Of a DNA stretch of 64,000 nucleotides, positions 1 through 11,654 are shown piece after piece. Position numbers and translations under genes: made by a program. Each line of letters begins with the position of its first letter. Positions within the stretch are counted from its first letter, which is position 1. The notes under the pieces are model-generated. The model was not told the origin of the DNA. It did not search any database and saw nothing but the letters and a program-made list of their open reading frames with translations. This DNA is from Luidia sarsii (Eukaryota > Echinodermata > Asteroidea > Paxillosida > Luidiidae): assembly GCA_949987565.1 (NCBI GenBank), contig OX465118.1, positions 7,315,564-7,379,563 on the forward strand, read 5' to 3'.

Positions 1-116
1 CTTCAAATCTCATCATTTAACACCAACGACATCAGCCGATGTCGGTTGCAGTACCCCTGTATAAAAACTCCTCTCTCCCCCATCTTTCTCCTACCTCCTC
101 CCCGGCCCTTCTGCAG

Positions 117-227
117 GCGACTACTCCAACCAGTTCTCGTCTGTGCAGTACAACCATCCCCAGTTCTCTTCCATGGCGTCCAGCCACTACAACGACTGGC
201 AGCGACTCAGCACGCAGAGTCTGCTAA
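117..227 (+). CDS. Internal exon of a probable transcription factor (possibly Pax2/5/8-like transactivation region)
   Basis: A strong acceptor (pyrimidine tract ending CTGCAG at 111-116) and a GTAAGC donor at 228 bound a 111-nt exon. Read in the frame (2)+36 codons+(1), it gives a Tyr/Ser/Gln/His-rich peptide starting DYSNQFSSVQYNHPQFSS and ending NDWQRLSTQSLL, with no stop. The pattern Y-x-H-P-Q-[YF]-S-S, then Y-N-x-W-x-x, then L-L resembles the C-terminal transactivation region of Pax2/5/8 proteins. That is a weak recollection-based match, not proof. The DNA-binding part would lie upstream of the window. The exon ends in phase 1, which does not join directly to the phase-0 exon at 2723, so a connecting exon or a different start for that exon is needed. 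Low-complexity activation domains of other transcription factors are the main alternative. Confidence 0.5.
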   Translation, partial: ATTPTSSRLCSTTIPSSLPWRPATTTTGSDSARRVC

Positions 228-385
228 GTAAGCATGCCCCTCATTAAAATAGATATAATTAACTTGAAAACTGAAAACAAGCCCACTGCCCACAGGAACA
301 CATTGGCCACACTGTAGTCTGTACCTTCGTCAACCTTTCCCACCACAACACCCTATGGTGAGGACGCCACTAAGCACCTCACATA

Positions 386-632
386 GGCCCTTTACGAATC
401 CGTGGATCAGGCTCGTGCTCAGACTTCGTCTCCGTCTGACAAAACCTGAAAATCCAGGTTGCGGTTTGTCACCGAATTTGAAAGTTTTTGTTGGCTTGGT
501 AAATAGGCCTACAGCGTATATTCACCAAGAAACTGTAGCCAAACGCTTGTTTCTAGATGCCTGTGACATTATACGATTATGATCGAAGCCTGAGCCCGGA
601 CCCAAGCCTTCATTTCGTAAACGGCCATTGCT
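386..632. repeat. Inverted-repeat element (MITE-like), family with TTTACGAA ends
   Basis: Begins TAGGCCCTTTACGAATCCGT and ends with the near reverse complement (TTTCGTAAACGGCCAT). Next to each end sits an AGCCTGAGCCCG-type subrepeat. Related copies lie at 4877-5127 (inverted) and 42762-42963, sharing the inner AAACAAGCGTTT, CATCTAGAAAC-like and GGTTTTGTCAGA blocks. No coding capacity is visible. Confidence 0.6.
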
Positions 633-1353
633 ATTAGCAAGAGGGTACCAGTCTGGTTTGTCTGGACAGCCTCGCTTTGGTTTTGAATGGAAGTGAGGCA
701 AGATTTTGAATGCACATCAGGATGGCTGCACAGTTCCAGCAATGTCATACGATTGACATCAATAAACGAAAACCTCTCGTTCTCGACTGCGCGTCCCTCA
801 TCCAAATCTAGAACAGGGTTGCAACTTTCTGGAATCCCCGTTTCCTTGTTTTGGGGTTGTTGTTTTTTTACATGACTACTTCGAAACCAAAATCCTTTAT
901 GCTGGAGCCCTTCGTTTCAGCACTCTAAAAGTAGAATAGAATCGAACTTGAGACGGGACCAGAGCTGAAACCTAGGTATAGATATTCCGAAGATCAATGA
1001 TCACTCGCTGTTTCTAATTGTACAACAGCGCGTGGCATTATAATAGCCTCAACGCTTTGACCCAAAACCTCAAATCAGCTGCAGCAGTAAAATCATGTTC
1101 ACGGTGAAAGCAGGCTTCCGGTTACCAACCAAACTGTGCAAGGTTGCCGAGTCTCGGCTGGTACTCGGACATTGCTTAGTTGGTTCAACATTCAGTGGAA
1201 TCTTCCATCTCTTTTCGATTCTCTTTTCGATTCTGAAGAAGCTGATTCAGAGAAATGACCCTTTTTCAGTACATGCAAACCGAAGTTTGTTTGCCTCCCG
1301 GTCACTATTATCGTGACGTCCCACACAATATTGGAAGCCTAATAACTTTAGAT

Positions 1354-1420
1354 GGCCCGACGTTTCGATCCTGTCAGGCCCTTTCACAGGGGCCGACAGT
1401 CCTGCTAGGATCGAATCGTC
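1354..1420. repeat. Degenerate inverted pair of the hammerhead-like module
   Basis: Contains CCGACGTTTCGATCCTGTCA followed about 30 bp later by AGTCCTGCTAGGATCGAATC, the same module in opposite orientations. Both halves carry substitutions in the GAAAC or stem II positions. Confidence 0.55.
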
Positions 1421-1537
1421 ATGAGATATGTATTTGTAGTACTTTGTCTCATGTTTGTATTGGAGGAATGGAGACCAATCATAGTACACTGTATTAGAAA
1501 ACGATCGCATTAATGTTTAAATCTCAAAAGTTAGAGG

Positions 1538-1631
1538 GCCTGACGTTTCGATTATAGCAGAACCTTTCTCAAAGGCCTTTCAGATAGGCTTTGCCTTTGA
1601 GAAAGGTCCTGCTAAGATCGAAACGCCAGGC
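1538..1631. repeat. Inverted pair of hammerhead-like modules
   Basis: Two near-complementary copies of the roughly 39-bp module (GACGTTTCGATTATAGCAGA at the left, GAGAAAGGTCCTGCTAAGAT at the right) form a long palindrome. The outer flanks CTCAAAAGTTAGAGGGCC and GGCCCTCTAACTTTTGAG are also complementary, so the foldback is more than 110 bp. Confidence 0.65.
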
Positions 1632-2722
1632 CCTCTAACTTTTGAGATGTACGTATTGCAGGGCATCTTAGTCAGTGGGCAGTTTGCAACAGTTTTGTTG
1701 TATTTACTTCACAGTTATGTTTGCATAGAGCAATATCCAATATCACAATATCCACTTCAGATAATCTCGGTGCTCTGGAAGTGACTTTTCGTGGCCTTGT
1801 GTGTTCCCGCTGTGGGAGGGCGGGCTTTGGTTTGGCCCGCTCGCTCGTTTTCAATGAATTTCGATGGCTTTGATTTTGGAGACGTGGCTTTAGTGGCGTC
1901 ACTTCGTAGTGCATCTATATCACTGTGCATGCCAACCTATGCTGACTGTTACCCCTGTCTCCTCAGCCCGATCAGATTTTTCACTCTTCCATTCTCTTCG
2001 GTATTAGCAATTAAGAGAAAGAATAAAAGGAACAAAGACGAGGAAGAAGAAGGGAAACACTATGGCAAATGAAACTCGTTCAGTGGTTCTTAGAATACCT
2101 TTTGGTTTCTATAAGTCATGGCATATGCAATGTTCGGGCCTATAGTGGAAACTTCGCCAAACTGAAAAAGAAAAGTGTCCATGGGTTCTCAAATACCTTT
2201 TTGATTTCTGGAGGTCATCGAATGTGAAACATGCACCAATGAAAAGTTGGGACTTCCTTCGCACTTCGTTTCTGGATGCCGATTTTGAAGATGAGTCGGC
2301 AATTAAATTGGCTCATTGTACTGCTTCTTGAAAGAAGAACTTCTTTTTTTTAAGTTTTATAATTTGATTGGCGGTCGAATCTGATTTTTTGCAGTCTTTC
2401 CTATTCTGCCTTAAAAATATTGAACCACAGAACGGTCATCGTCTTTCGTCCATGTAATTTTATTTATGCAAACTCAGCCTCGTCCTCGGTGTCCAATGAA
2501 AAACAATAATAAAGCATGAATCGTATGTACCACGCATGCGCATTGTCAAGCCGCATTGTGTACCACGCATGTGCATCACTCTCATCGTTTCTCTCCATTG
2601 ATTTTGGTTTTTCCTTTGTTTTTTATCTTTCCTTCTGCCCCCCTCCCCTCCCCATCTCCCATTTCTTTTTCGACTCTCTTGCCCACAGACCGAGCATGCC
2701 CTTAGTGTGTCACTGACTCTAG

Positions 2723-2984
2723 GATCCTATCATAAACAATACACCACCACTTGATCAACAACAACAACTACAACCAATTCGCCTGCAACGGTCTCCCGTT
2801 GATTCCCTCTTACCCCGACCAGCCAAGCCGGGACCCAACGTACCCACCATCAGCCAAACCTCCTCATCGGCACAGCTGCAACTCTCGGCCGCTCACCACC
2901 AGCAACAACAGCAGCAACAACAGCAGCCGGGGCAGTCACAGCAGCAGCACCAGCAGCCGCAGCACAGCACGCGGACCGGCCAGG

Positions 2985-3016
<32 letters not shown>

Positions 3017-3190
3017 TCGGCGCAGGCGCAGTGCGAGGCCCTGGTGGGCATGACGTCACTGGAGGCGGTGGTCGGCGGCGGTCGGCTGCAGAACGTGCTG
3101 GACCTGCGCACCAGCACCGCCTCGAGTAGCGCCGCGGTCGGCAAGGACCCCAAGCCGTCGGCCCTGGCCTGGGCCACGCTGGACCAGTAA
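2723..3190 (+). CDS. Terminal polyglutamine-rich coding exon of the transcription-factor-like gene
   Basis: The frame from the CTAG acceptor at 2719-2722 stays open for 155 codons and ends at TAA (3188-3190). It is Gln-rich, with three Q tracts (about 2905-2930, 2940-2965 and 2988-3016) encoded mainly by CAG/CAA. The C-terminal part is not repetitive (EALVGMTSLEAVVGGG, then LDLRTSTASSSAAVGKD, ending ALAWATLDQ). GC content rises clearly from about 2880. The exon start is the least certain point: an in-frame TAG at 2720-2722 fixes the latest upstream limit. Gln-rich tails are common in transcription factors; there is no DNA-binding domain in this exon. The family is not recognised with confidence. 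Confidence 0.6.
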
Positions 3191-5880
3191 CCCGAGGCTG
3201 CCTATACTGACTTCCCGCCAAGCCAGGAATTCAACAGCACACGAACGAACAGAGAACTCGACGTTGGGTCGGTGGAATCGCAGCAAACAGAGAAACACAA
3301 AAAAAATCTACTCGCAGATGCAGCAAGTCGTGTAATTAGGTCATCGAGACAGCCTTATTACAGTACTCTTTTTTTTGTAAGTAAGTGAAAGGAGTGATGC
3401 GTTCGGTTCGAGTTTTGAATGCACGCGCGGCCGTTTTTATATGGACACCGTCATCACGGGTCAGATGAACAGAGACACTGAATGAACGTACATTGTCACA
3501 TGGGACGACGTTGCAGCGTTACAGCCACAGCAAACGGATTTCTTCTCGTTTTTTTTCCCCAGAGATGACGCAGAGACGCAAACTGACTTGGCAGATGTCG
3601 AAACTTGCTCATGGCTATTTCTCTTTAACATTTTGTTACTAAGACCCTTTTCCCCCAAACCGGCTTAGGCTTCGGCACCGGATTCGCCTCTGTCATCCAA
3701 ACCCTCAAAACACAGGTCGGAGTTATTGGTTGAAGGGGAAACTTTGGATTCCTTTTTTTCAAAATGCAGTGGTTAACATTCAAAAACCAGGGAGCGTTTT
3801 CAAGCCGGAGCCTGAGCCTAAGCCGGGTTTTGGTACCCTCCTCTCCAAACAAAATTGACGACACGATATTGAGTCCGAGTTGATTCGATGCTCTTGTCAA
3901 TGGCTTTATTTGATAACCGAGAAAACCCCCACCGTTTAAGGATCCCGTAATAAGCATCCAGTCACTGTGTTTAGGGGGTTTTCTGTTTAATGACGTAGGC
4001 TTATGATACCAAACGGGAGCCGATGATATTGAGTTCATAGGGAAGGCGTACAGATTACCGTCAAGTACAGATGCACAAACATCTACCTGATACTTTTTGG
4101 ACAAGGGCCTCGTACGGATTCGGTGCTCGATCAAGAAGTATTCGTGCGGGAATTCTTCTTGAAGAAAACAAAAAAGGGTTCCTGGAACGAAGTGATGAGC
4201 GGCCTTGCATTCGGAGTCATCTCCACGACTTGCCTTCGCCTTTGATCGGCCGAGCTTTTTTTTTTTTGGCATACACTCACCTACACAAGTGCCTCATACA
4301 GACAGTCTCACGAACAATCCCCACTTCCATATCCTCTGATGATAACAGCCCAAGCGCACTACGCCAGAACAAGCAATATGCCATTCCTCAACATGAAAGC
4401 ATTCTGTACTTTATTATCATTATATGTTCATTATATTATTATTATTATTATTATTATTTAAATTTTTTGGTCACTTTAACTAGCATAGCGGTATTTATAC
4501 AAAACGGAAAAAAAACACATGAAGAGGTTGAATAGATTTATTCTTACTTTCATCATGCTTTATGGTTGTGTATTATTTTCTAGTTCAGAGGGGGTAGTGT
4601 AAGTTCTATATTTTGTACATGGAGAGACTATCATGGTTCGTTCGTAATCCGCATTCTTCTTCTTTCTTTAGGATTTGGTGCAATACTCGTTGTAAGTTAT
4701 TATTTTTTAAAAACAGGTGCGTGGAAAGTCGATTCCAAAATTATGTATATAGCTGCAGAAAAAAATGGCATCGCTTGAACTAAAGAACAAAAGAGGATGT
4801 ATAAAGAGACCGGCGGTAAATTCTTATGTTGTCATCAAGATTGACGGAGAGGGAGATGAAAGGAAGGTACCAACATAGGCCGTTTACGAAATGAAGTCTT
4901 AGGCTCGGGCCTAAGCTTCGGCCATATTTCTCTGACCCGTTATGATATCACAGGCATCTATAGAAACAAGCGTTTGAACCCAGTTTCTTGGTGACTATAC
5001 TGTGGAGTTATCAAGCCAACAAACCTTTGAATTCGGCGGCGAACAACCTGGTGTTTCAGGTTTTATCAGACAGAGACTCCCGAAGTCTGAGCCCGAGCCT
5101 GATCCATGGATTCGTGAAGGGCCATAGTCAGCGTCGGGATACAGTGCTTCAACGCTTAGGTGACTGTTTGCATGTCAGTCTGTGCATCACCTTAATCCTA
5201 CATCTATCCGTGCGCTTGATCGTTGTTGTTGTTTTTCCTCTATGGGATTTTACGCATTGGCGTCATCCCGTCGCCATTTTTTTTTTTCTGGGGGTCGAAA
5301 AGGCTTTGTCACAACCGTGGTTAGACGGTCCATTCCTGAAGCCAGTTTCCCAAGGAGATGTTCGACAACTTTAACGTTGTTGACTGTAGTGGGTGTTTTC
5401 AACCTTGACGAAAAGAAAAAAACCGCACTGTTTTTTGTAATGTTTGGCGACGAAGACTAAGTTGGATCCAAAGTGTATGAGCTGTGGTGTCGAAATGAGA
5501 AAACCGACGAATAAAACCCATACACGCGTGCAGTCGACAGAATTGCCAAAGTAGAGTGCTTTCCACCGCCAACAGAGGGCGCAACAGGCAAATGACGTCA
5601 CCTGTAGAGGGTCCATCATGTTTAATGTATACATTGAATGACAGCATGCCAGTCAACGTTATGTACAAGCATCGGCTGAGCTCTTTTTTTGTGGTGCTTT
5701 ATACAAGATACTCGTTCCTCAGGCCTTTTATACTTCTGTGATGAGACTAACTTATATCGTAGCTATTTTATATGGCCGTTGCCATGCATGGGGGATTCCT
5801 GAGTTGTTAATTAAACTCATACTTCAGTGATTTTTATAACCTATCATGCATGCAATAAACTCTAAACATATCTTTGTTTA
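3191..5880 (+). other. Probable 3' UTR of the transcription-factor-like gene
   Basis: Follows the TAA stop directly, is AT-rich, has T and A runs and no supported exon. An AATAAA polyadenylation signal is at 5854-5859 (GCAATAAACTC). The region also holds an ATT trinucleotide run (about 4433-4460) and an inverted-repeat element at 4877-5127. Cleavage could occur earlier or later; only the signal is seen. Confidence 0.4.
4877..5127. repeat. Inverted-repeat element, TTTACGAA family (second copy)
   Basis: Starts GGCCGTTTACGAAATGAAGT and ends GGATTCGTGAAGGGCCAT, in opposite orientation to the copy at 386-632. Shared inner blocks include AACAAGCGTTTG and CTTGGTGA. Confidence 0.6.
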
Positions 5881-6430
5881 GATAATTTTTTTATAAGCCA
5901 GCTTTTTGGCATATCTCGTAAGAGATCTAAAAAGCTACAAAAGCAATTGAAAAACCCAATTTTTTTTCGTAATCAGATAAACCTAAGCGTCATGCAAGCG
6001 AATATGTTTCTTTTATAATGCGATCTATTGTAATTCCCAAATCACTGAAAATGTAAAGTACTTGATTTTCCCATAAATTATTGTTGCAGTATACTGTAAA
6101 ATCATTTTATAATTTGTTCTGATAAAAAAAATGAAGCATGCTATTATTTCAGATATCAATCTACTTGTTGACAATCGAAGAATCGTATGAAATCGAAGAT
6201 GTTTTTATTGCAAGTTATTGTTGATCTTTTTTCATATGAATTAGAATAGTTTTTTGGGTTTAATGAACAATAATGCCACGTTAAGGGATCGTGTAGAAAA
6301 AGGAACTTGGTGTGGTAAAGGAAGTCGACAGCCCAATGAAAAAAAAATCAAGGAAAACCACGATTTAAAAACTAGAATTTTCGTTTTCCTGATCCCAACG
6401 ATAGGGAGGAGCAGATGAACATTGCTTGCT

Positions 6431-6790
6431 TTAAAGGCCAATACAACATTGGGAAGATCGGAAAACATCGAAGTCCACAGATTTCCTTCTAGTTTACACA
6501 GTTTGCAGATGGTCATGATATAATCCTCATGTTGAAATCTTACGGTCTGGGATGCTGTACTTCTCGAGAAATCTTCACTCAAACATCGACAAATAGTTCA
6601 TTAGTAATGAACTATTTCTTACACTACAGAACGGTGCGTAAATCGGTACGTTTTTTTGCATATTCCTACTTTCTCAGATTACCCCTTGAGCTAAAACCTT
6701 CGCAGTATTGCTTTTTTTGGATGTTTAATGGTTTAACACACAAACTGTGGCAATCTTTTGACGTTTACCAATGTTGTATATGGCCTTTAA
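6431..6790 (+). mobile_element. Diverged TTAA-flanked MITE (subfamily 2)
   Basis: Starts TTAAAGGCCAATACAACATT and ends CAATGTTGTATATGGCCTTTAA, so the ends are inverted repeats including TTAA. The interior (GGGAAGATCGGAAAACATCG, then CCACAGATTTCC) is homologous to the copies at 11122, 22768 and 34205. It is the same subfamily as the inverted copy at 58465-58797 (shared CTGGGATGCTGTACTTCTCG block). Confidence 0.7.
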
Positions 6791-7805
6791 GCAGACTCAA
6801 TATTTCTCCTGGCAGTGTACACAAGCCAGAGAGTTCCACCATTTTATGATTTCGAATCGAGATTGTAAAATGAACCTTTGTAGAATTTGTACACCTGAAC
6901 ATTTATAAAGATATTTATAATATTTTTTTCTCATTCTCTTTTTTTATCTGACTCCACGTGTACAGAACAAATACTCGTATGGAATGAGGAACCATTTGAA
7001 GTGTACAGTTACTTAAACGCATTCCATTAAACACAATGTCGTGGTGATTTTTGTTTTTTATACTTACACGCCACTGTTTAAACATTCCTTAAACTGATAA
7101 TTTTCGTTATTTTGTTAAAACTTCTTGGGTCTTCTCTTATAGTTCTTCCCTTTTCAAGGCTATCACCACACACAACCAACGCCACAGTTATTACTGCTCA
7201 CCATTTTCGTCATTATCCACACCACCATCCTGATAGTCAACTTATATACTACTGTCTACTGAAGTCTAGGGACTAGACTTCAGCCACCAGATCTCGAAAT
7301 GGGATCTTTTTCTGAACACGGTAGACGAAAACCAGTTGAGATTGTTGCTCAATATCACCGATATGGCAATTTTGATACATATCCCATTTATAGTCGTACA
7401 TTCGTTTCTATTGTTGTTCTATTCATATAACTACCCGCCTGCCATATTGCTGACCAGATATTTTCTGCCTTCAAAGAACAACACTTTGTTTGTTGTCTGT
7501 TCTGTAAACATTACTCGACAGTATTTTTTTTTTAACGTGAGTATGGTAGTCATTTTTTCGGATAACCTGATAATTCCTTTGTAAATTCCAGTAACTTGGC
7601 TGTTATTTTTTATTGTAATGAATGACGGGAGATGTACCGATGTGGCGGAAGGAGCACGGTGGCGTCACTTGGAAGAATACGGGATAAAAACAATTGAATG
7701 AAGCATTGCTTTGCGTGTTCATGTCTGTTTCTTGTGGTGGTGTCGACAGTTTTGGAATGTGTACTGGCGTAACTACGAATTAGTTCGCTTATTTCCCTCT
7801 TCAAA

Positions 7806-8036
7806 GAATTGGATTGGATTGGATTGGATTAGATTGGATTGGATTGAATTGAATTGAATTGAATTGAATTGAATTGAATTTGAATTTGAATTTGGATTTG
7901 GATTTGAATTTGAATCGAATTGAATTTAATCGAATTGAATTGAATTAAATTGAATTAGATTGAATTTGATCGGATTGAACTGTATTGGATTGGATTGGGT
8001 TGAATTGAATCGAAATGCATTGAATTGAATTGAATC
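7806..8036. repeat. Pentanucleotide (ATTGA/ATTGG) satellite
   Basis: GGATT repeats grade into GAATT repeats, interrupted by TGAATT hexamers, over about 230 bp. This is simple sequence with no coding role visible. Confidence 0.9.
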
Positions 8037-8773
8037 AAAATGCATGCAACTGGGAGATGGCATTATCTAGGTAATCAAAATAACTCCTTGCTAAGAAAAT
8101 GTGTGCACTCTATATTTACCACGTAAACCTATAGGCCTAACTATAACATTTGTCAGGAAAAATCTACTTTGAAAAATAGTCTAAGTTACTCTTGGTAGTG
8201 ACTGTCAAATCGATCCCTTGCTCATGGACATTGTTCTCAGTCTTCTTGGAATTGGAGGGTTTTAGCCTTCCTAATTAAAACGATCCGCTGACAGGCAAGG
8301 AAATGACACCATCTCCTGCATGCGACCACAAACAATCGACATTCAACTTGCAAGGCCTTTGACACAATTCCAAGGTTGCAAAAGTGGCAGACCAAAACGA
8401 CTAACAATCACAACTGCCAATGAACTCAGACGCAATCAACGGCAGGCTATGGCCAGTACTGGTTTGTGTTGGGCAAACTCTGGCGCCGCACCGGATTCTA
8501 ATTGCAATACCACAGGGAAAAAGAAATACATGACTCCATTTAGAGTTCCGAAATTCTACCACCAAGGAAAAAGGAAGAGTGAGTCACAGGTTTTCCGGAC
8601 GTCTTTTAATTCTTTGCGATTGTGGCGGTGGTGGTGGTGGTACGTATACAAACTCCTGATCTCTTAAACAATACCGGGGTCCCTGAACCCATCAAAAAGT
8701 TCAGCCTTTCGGAGGCTTGTATAACCGGAAGCAGGGTTAAAGGGCGTTGAGGGTGTGCTTCCGTGGCACAGGA

Positions 8774-8945
8774 TGGCCGGGCGGCGTATTTTTTTTTTTC
8801 GTAGGAGGGTTAGGGGCAATTGACGATAAATGGGTGTTGCAATCTTCTTGACGTAATTTTCTTTAAAAACAATTCGACACGCCCATTTATGATAATTTAT
8901 AAAAATTGCCCTAACCCTCCTACGAAAACAAATACGCGGCCGGGC
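8774..8945. mobile_element. Foldback (MITE-like) element
   Basis: The left arm (GGCCGGGCGGCGTATTTT, then CGTAGGAGGGTTAGGGGCAA) is matched by a right arm reading TTGCCCTAACCCTCCTACGA, then ATACGCGGCCGGGC. Arms are about 60-70 bp with a short unpaired centre near 8835-8870. Confidence 0.75.
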
Positions 8946-9388
8946 GTGCCAAGCGTGATTGGCGTGAAACAAGACGGTCTTAGACCTGGACCGTACAGGC
9001 TTGTATGACTCGTGACTTGGACCGGGGAACTTGATGAAAAATAACGTCTGAACCCGTTTCAAGTTACAGTTTTCCTAAAACACAGTCTCACAAGTCATAA
9101 GGATTGTTTTTATAAATAAAATGAGACATCTGTAGAAACGCGTGCAAATGAATAGAGCGTCACCTCGTATGTTTTCACCACGCTGTAACCTTAGGTCACA
9201 AGGTTCCCGGATGTAAACACAGACGGAGCCTTATACTCGAAAACCCTAGTCACACCAAGGAGGTATCACACTATAGATACGGAGTGAGCCGTAATGCCGT
9301 ACGTCGGAACGAAAATCCTCTGCAGATTCCTGGCTATTTGAAGTGCTGTCTATATTCTATAGGCCCTATATCTCACAATTTAGTGCCG

Positions 9389-9428
9389 GGACTGACGTTT
9401 CGATCCTAGCAGGACCTTTCTCAAAGGC
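9389..9428 (-). ncRNA. Hammerhead-like module (minus orientation)
   Basis: Reverse complement carries TTTGAGAAAGGTCCTGCTAG followed by GATCGAAACGTCAG. Stem II (GGTCC/GGATC) and GAAAC are intact; the CUGAUGA box is replaced by TTTGAGA. A purine-rich tail follows as in the copies at 18093, 27227 and 63168. Confidence 0.4.
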
Positions 9429-9960
9429 AGAGTGAAGTCAAGGACATAAGAAGGAAGGGGTAGATATAGAGTGAATGGGACACGGATGGCAAAGGACAAA
9501 GAGGAACGCTTGTAGGGTGAGATCAAAGGGAAGGGTTTGGGATTGGTTAAGTTAGTCAGTGAGCAATTTGCAACAATGTTGTATATTACTCGAAAACATT
9601 CTACATGCATATACATGTTGACCCTATGCATGCTCTTCCACACTGTGGTCCAACTACATAGGAGCAACATTCGGGAGCATAATTCGCCGCCAGGTATGGG
9701 GAAGAATCATTCAAGGAGGGTTCGAACGCTCAGGCCGGTTTTGCTTTATTCCTTGCAGAGTCCGAAAATAAAAACGTCACGGGGTCCTCAGCCTGGCCCG
9801 AGTCAACAGAGACGAAGATATCCATGTTATACATTTGCTTCTTACATCACCCATTCTACCGTCTTTCGTTTTAAGCTAGGCTAACCCTCGATCCCCCAAG
9901 CGCGAGAATGACGAACGTGAAGACCTTTTTGCCTTTCCTTTTACTTCCGCAAAAGATTTG

Positions 9961-10023
9961 TTTTGTGTTTGTCTGTCTGCCTGTCTGTCAGCCTGTCCGT
10001 CCGTCTGTCTGTCTGTCTTTCTG
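9961..10023. repeat. TGTC tetranucleotide microsatellite
   Basis: Imperfect TGTC/TGCC/CGTC repeats, about 60 bp. Confidence 0.9.
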
Positions 10024-10162
10024 TTAGCAAAATAACTCGAAAAGTTGTGAATATATCTTTCTGAAATGTTTTCAGTATGTCGGCATTCTCACTGGCTCGA
10101 GGTGATTCTTTGTTGGTGGATTTCAATTCCTTAATGTGATGGCCAGACTGGAAGAGAGTCTA

Positions 10163-10283
10163 AGGCCGTGTCCGAAACGGGCGTCTGGAGCTAGGTCTAT
10201 GTCTTCCCCCTATTGGAAATACAAGGAGATGCGAAGACAATAGCCCTAGCCGTAGCTCTGGAAGCCCGTTTCGGACACGGCCC
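10163..10283. mobile_element. Short MITE with 20-bp terminal inverted repeats
   Basis: Left end AGGCCGTGTCCGAAACGGGC; right end GCCCGTTTCGGACACGGCCC. Length is about 121 bp, and the arms continue as imperfect complement (TCTGGAGCTAGG versus CCGTAGCTCTGGA). No flanking gene is affected. Confidence 0.85.
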
Positions 10284-11121
10284 TACCTATTTGCACTAAA
10301 GCCTGTTCTGACATCTGTCAGGGCAGTGCATGTGATGTAATTCTATAGTTAACATGCATCATTAAAATCTTCATTCATTCAATTCCCCCCTTTTGTATCA
10401 TTAATATCGCACCAGTAATCATTCTGAGCCCCTATAATTATTTGTTTTACTAATGATTTGTATAAAAATAGAACTCTGTTAATGTTATCTCTTTTAAACG
10501 ATCATGCGTGCTGTAGGCCTATATATACTTGGCCGTGGCGTACGTGACCTTCCGCTCATTGACATTGTTGGTTGTCTAAAACGTGATCTCGACTTTCGTT
10601 TCAGAATCCATATAATATTTGCATCCAAATTCCAAACATCATTGATTATATTCCATTGTGGGTGGAAATCACAATATGAGGGAACTGAGGTGCTTGGTGG
10701 AGGCCTGCAATCTCCGAGTGTAATACCTAGTTGTTCATTGTGGGCTTGTGATGGGTAATTCGACGCTCTACATATATACACCGATCGAGAAATGAAACTT
10801 TCGGCGTTGGGCGTGCAATAAAAAAGGGACTTTCCCAATCGTGTGACGGAAAGTCACGAGACTTTCCCTTTTCCCTTCTGAATGTTCCACTGAAACCGAA
10901 GGCATCATTGTGACTCCTCCTGTTTACTTCTTTCGCTCAGGTTATAAAATGGCCCAAGCAAACAACACCGATACCAAAGGGGGAAACAAGACTATTAGCC
11001 TATAATGTCTAGCAGAAGCCACAGCATAGGGCCAACCTAACAATCTCACATCCTCGGTACAGCGAAGTAAGAAATGGGCGTTGTCCAATCCCTATTCGAA
11101 TGGTGATCGACTGCGTGATAT

Positions 11122-11493
11122 TTAAAGCCCACAACATTGGTAAGATCGAAAAACAGAAATGTTCACAGATTTACATGAAACTTATACAGTTTGAAGATTG
11201 TTATAGTAGAAACCTCTCACTGAAATATTTCTGCCTAAAATGCAGTATTTTGGGAGAAATGAGTAAAATAATTAGTATATGTCTCACCGAGATCTAAACT
11301 ATTTTTCGGAAAAGTACGGCGTTGAATGCTACATTTTCGCGAAACAAATAAAGCGGTTTTCACGATTTTCTCGAGACTCGGCTGGTGGATTGAGCTGAAA
11401 TTTTGACAGGTGTGCTATTTCATGCATATGTTGGATCAGACAACGTATGGATGCTATTCTTTGACCTCGACCAATGTTGTGTAGGGGCTTTAA
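11122..11493 (+). mobile_element. TTAA-flanked MITE, copy A
   Basis: Begins TTAAAGCCC-ACAACATTGG (a 4-bp deletion in the left arm relative to copies B and C) and ends CCAATGTTGTGTAGGGGCTTTAA. About 370 bp and nearly identical throughout to 22768-23142 and 34205-34586. Central landmarks are ATTTTCGCGAAACAAAT and TTTTCACGATTTTCTCGAGA. No transposase is encoded. Confidence 0.85.
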
Positions 11494-11542
11494 GCAACAG
11501 TTTGAAAATATAATCCGCCTTTAGGCCTCATACCCATTCTGT

Positions 11543-11580
11543 ATTTTGAGAAAGGTCCTGCTAGGATCGAAACGTCAGTC
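11543..11580 (+). ncRNA. Hammerhead-like module
   Basis: TTTTGAGAAAGGTCCTGCTA then GGATCGAAACGTCAG. Stem II and GAAAC-GUC are intact, but the CUGAUGA box is degenerate. Confidence 0.45.
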
Positions 11581-11654
11581 ATTCTAATTTTCGTTCAGAA
11601 CACGAAATGTAAATCTGTTGTTAACCATCATCAGATGCTGTAACGATGAAGCCT

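Larger units (their letters stand above)
228..2722 (+). other. Intron(s) of the transcription-factor-like gene, with repeats
   Basis: No convincing exon was found here, although the phase difference between the flanking exons suggests one small exon may be hidden. It contains an inverted-repeat element (386-632) and two hammerhead-like modules (1354-1420 and 1538-1631). A C/T-rich tract before CCCACAG at 2688 is a good acceptor, but every frame that would connect it to the following polyglutamine reading frame meets a stop. Confidence 0.5.

Noticed and set aside
3625..4272. 215-codon minus-strand open frame opposite the first gene's 3' UTR
   Set aside because: No recognisable domain. It includes low-complexity RLRLRL and PKPKP stretches from a repeat-like CTGAGCCTAAGCC tract, and no splice or promoter support was seen. 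Left unannotated as coding.
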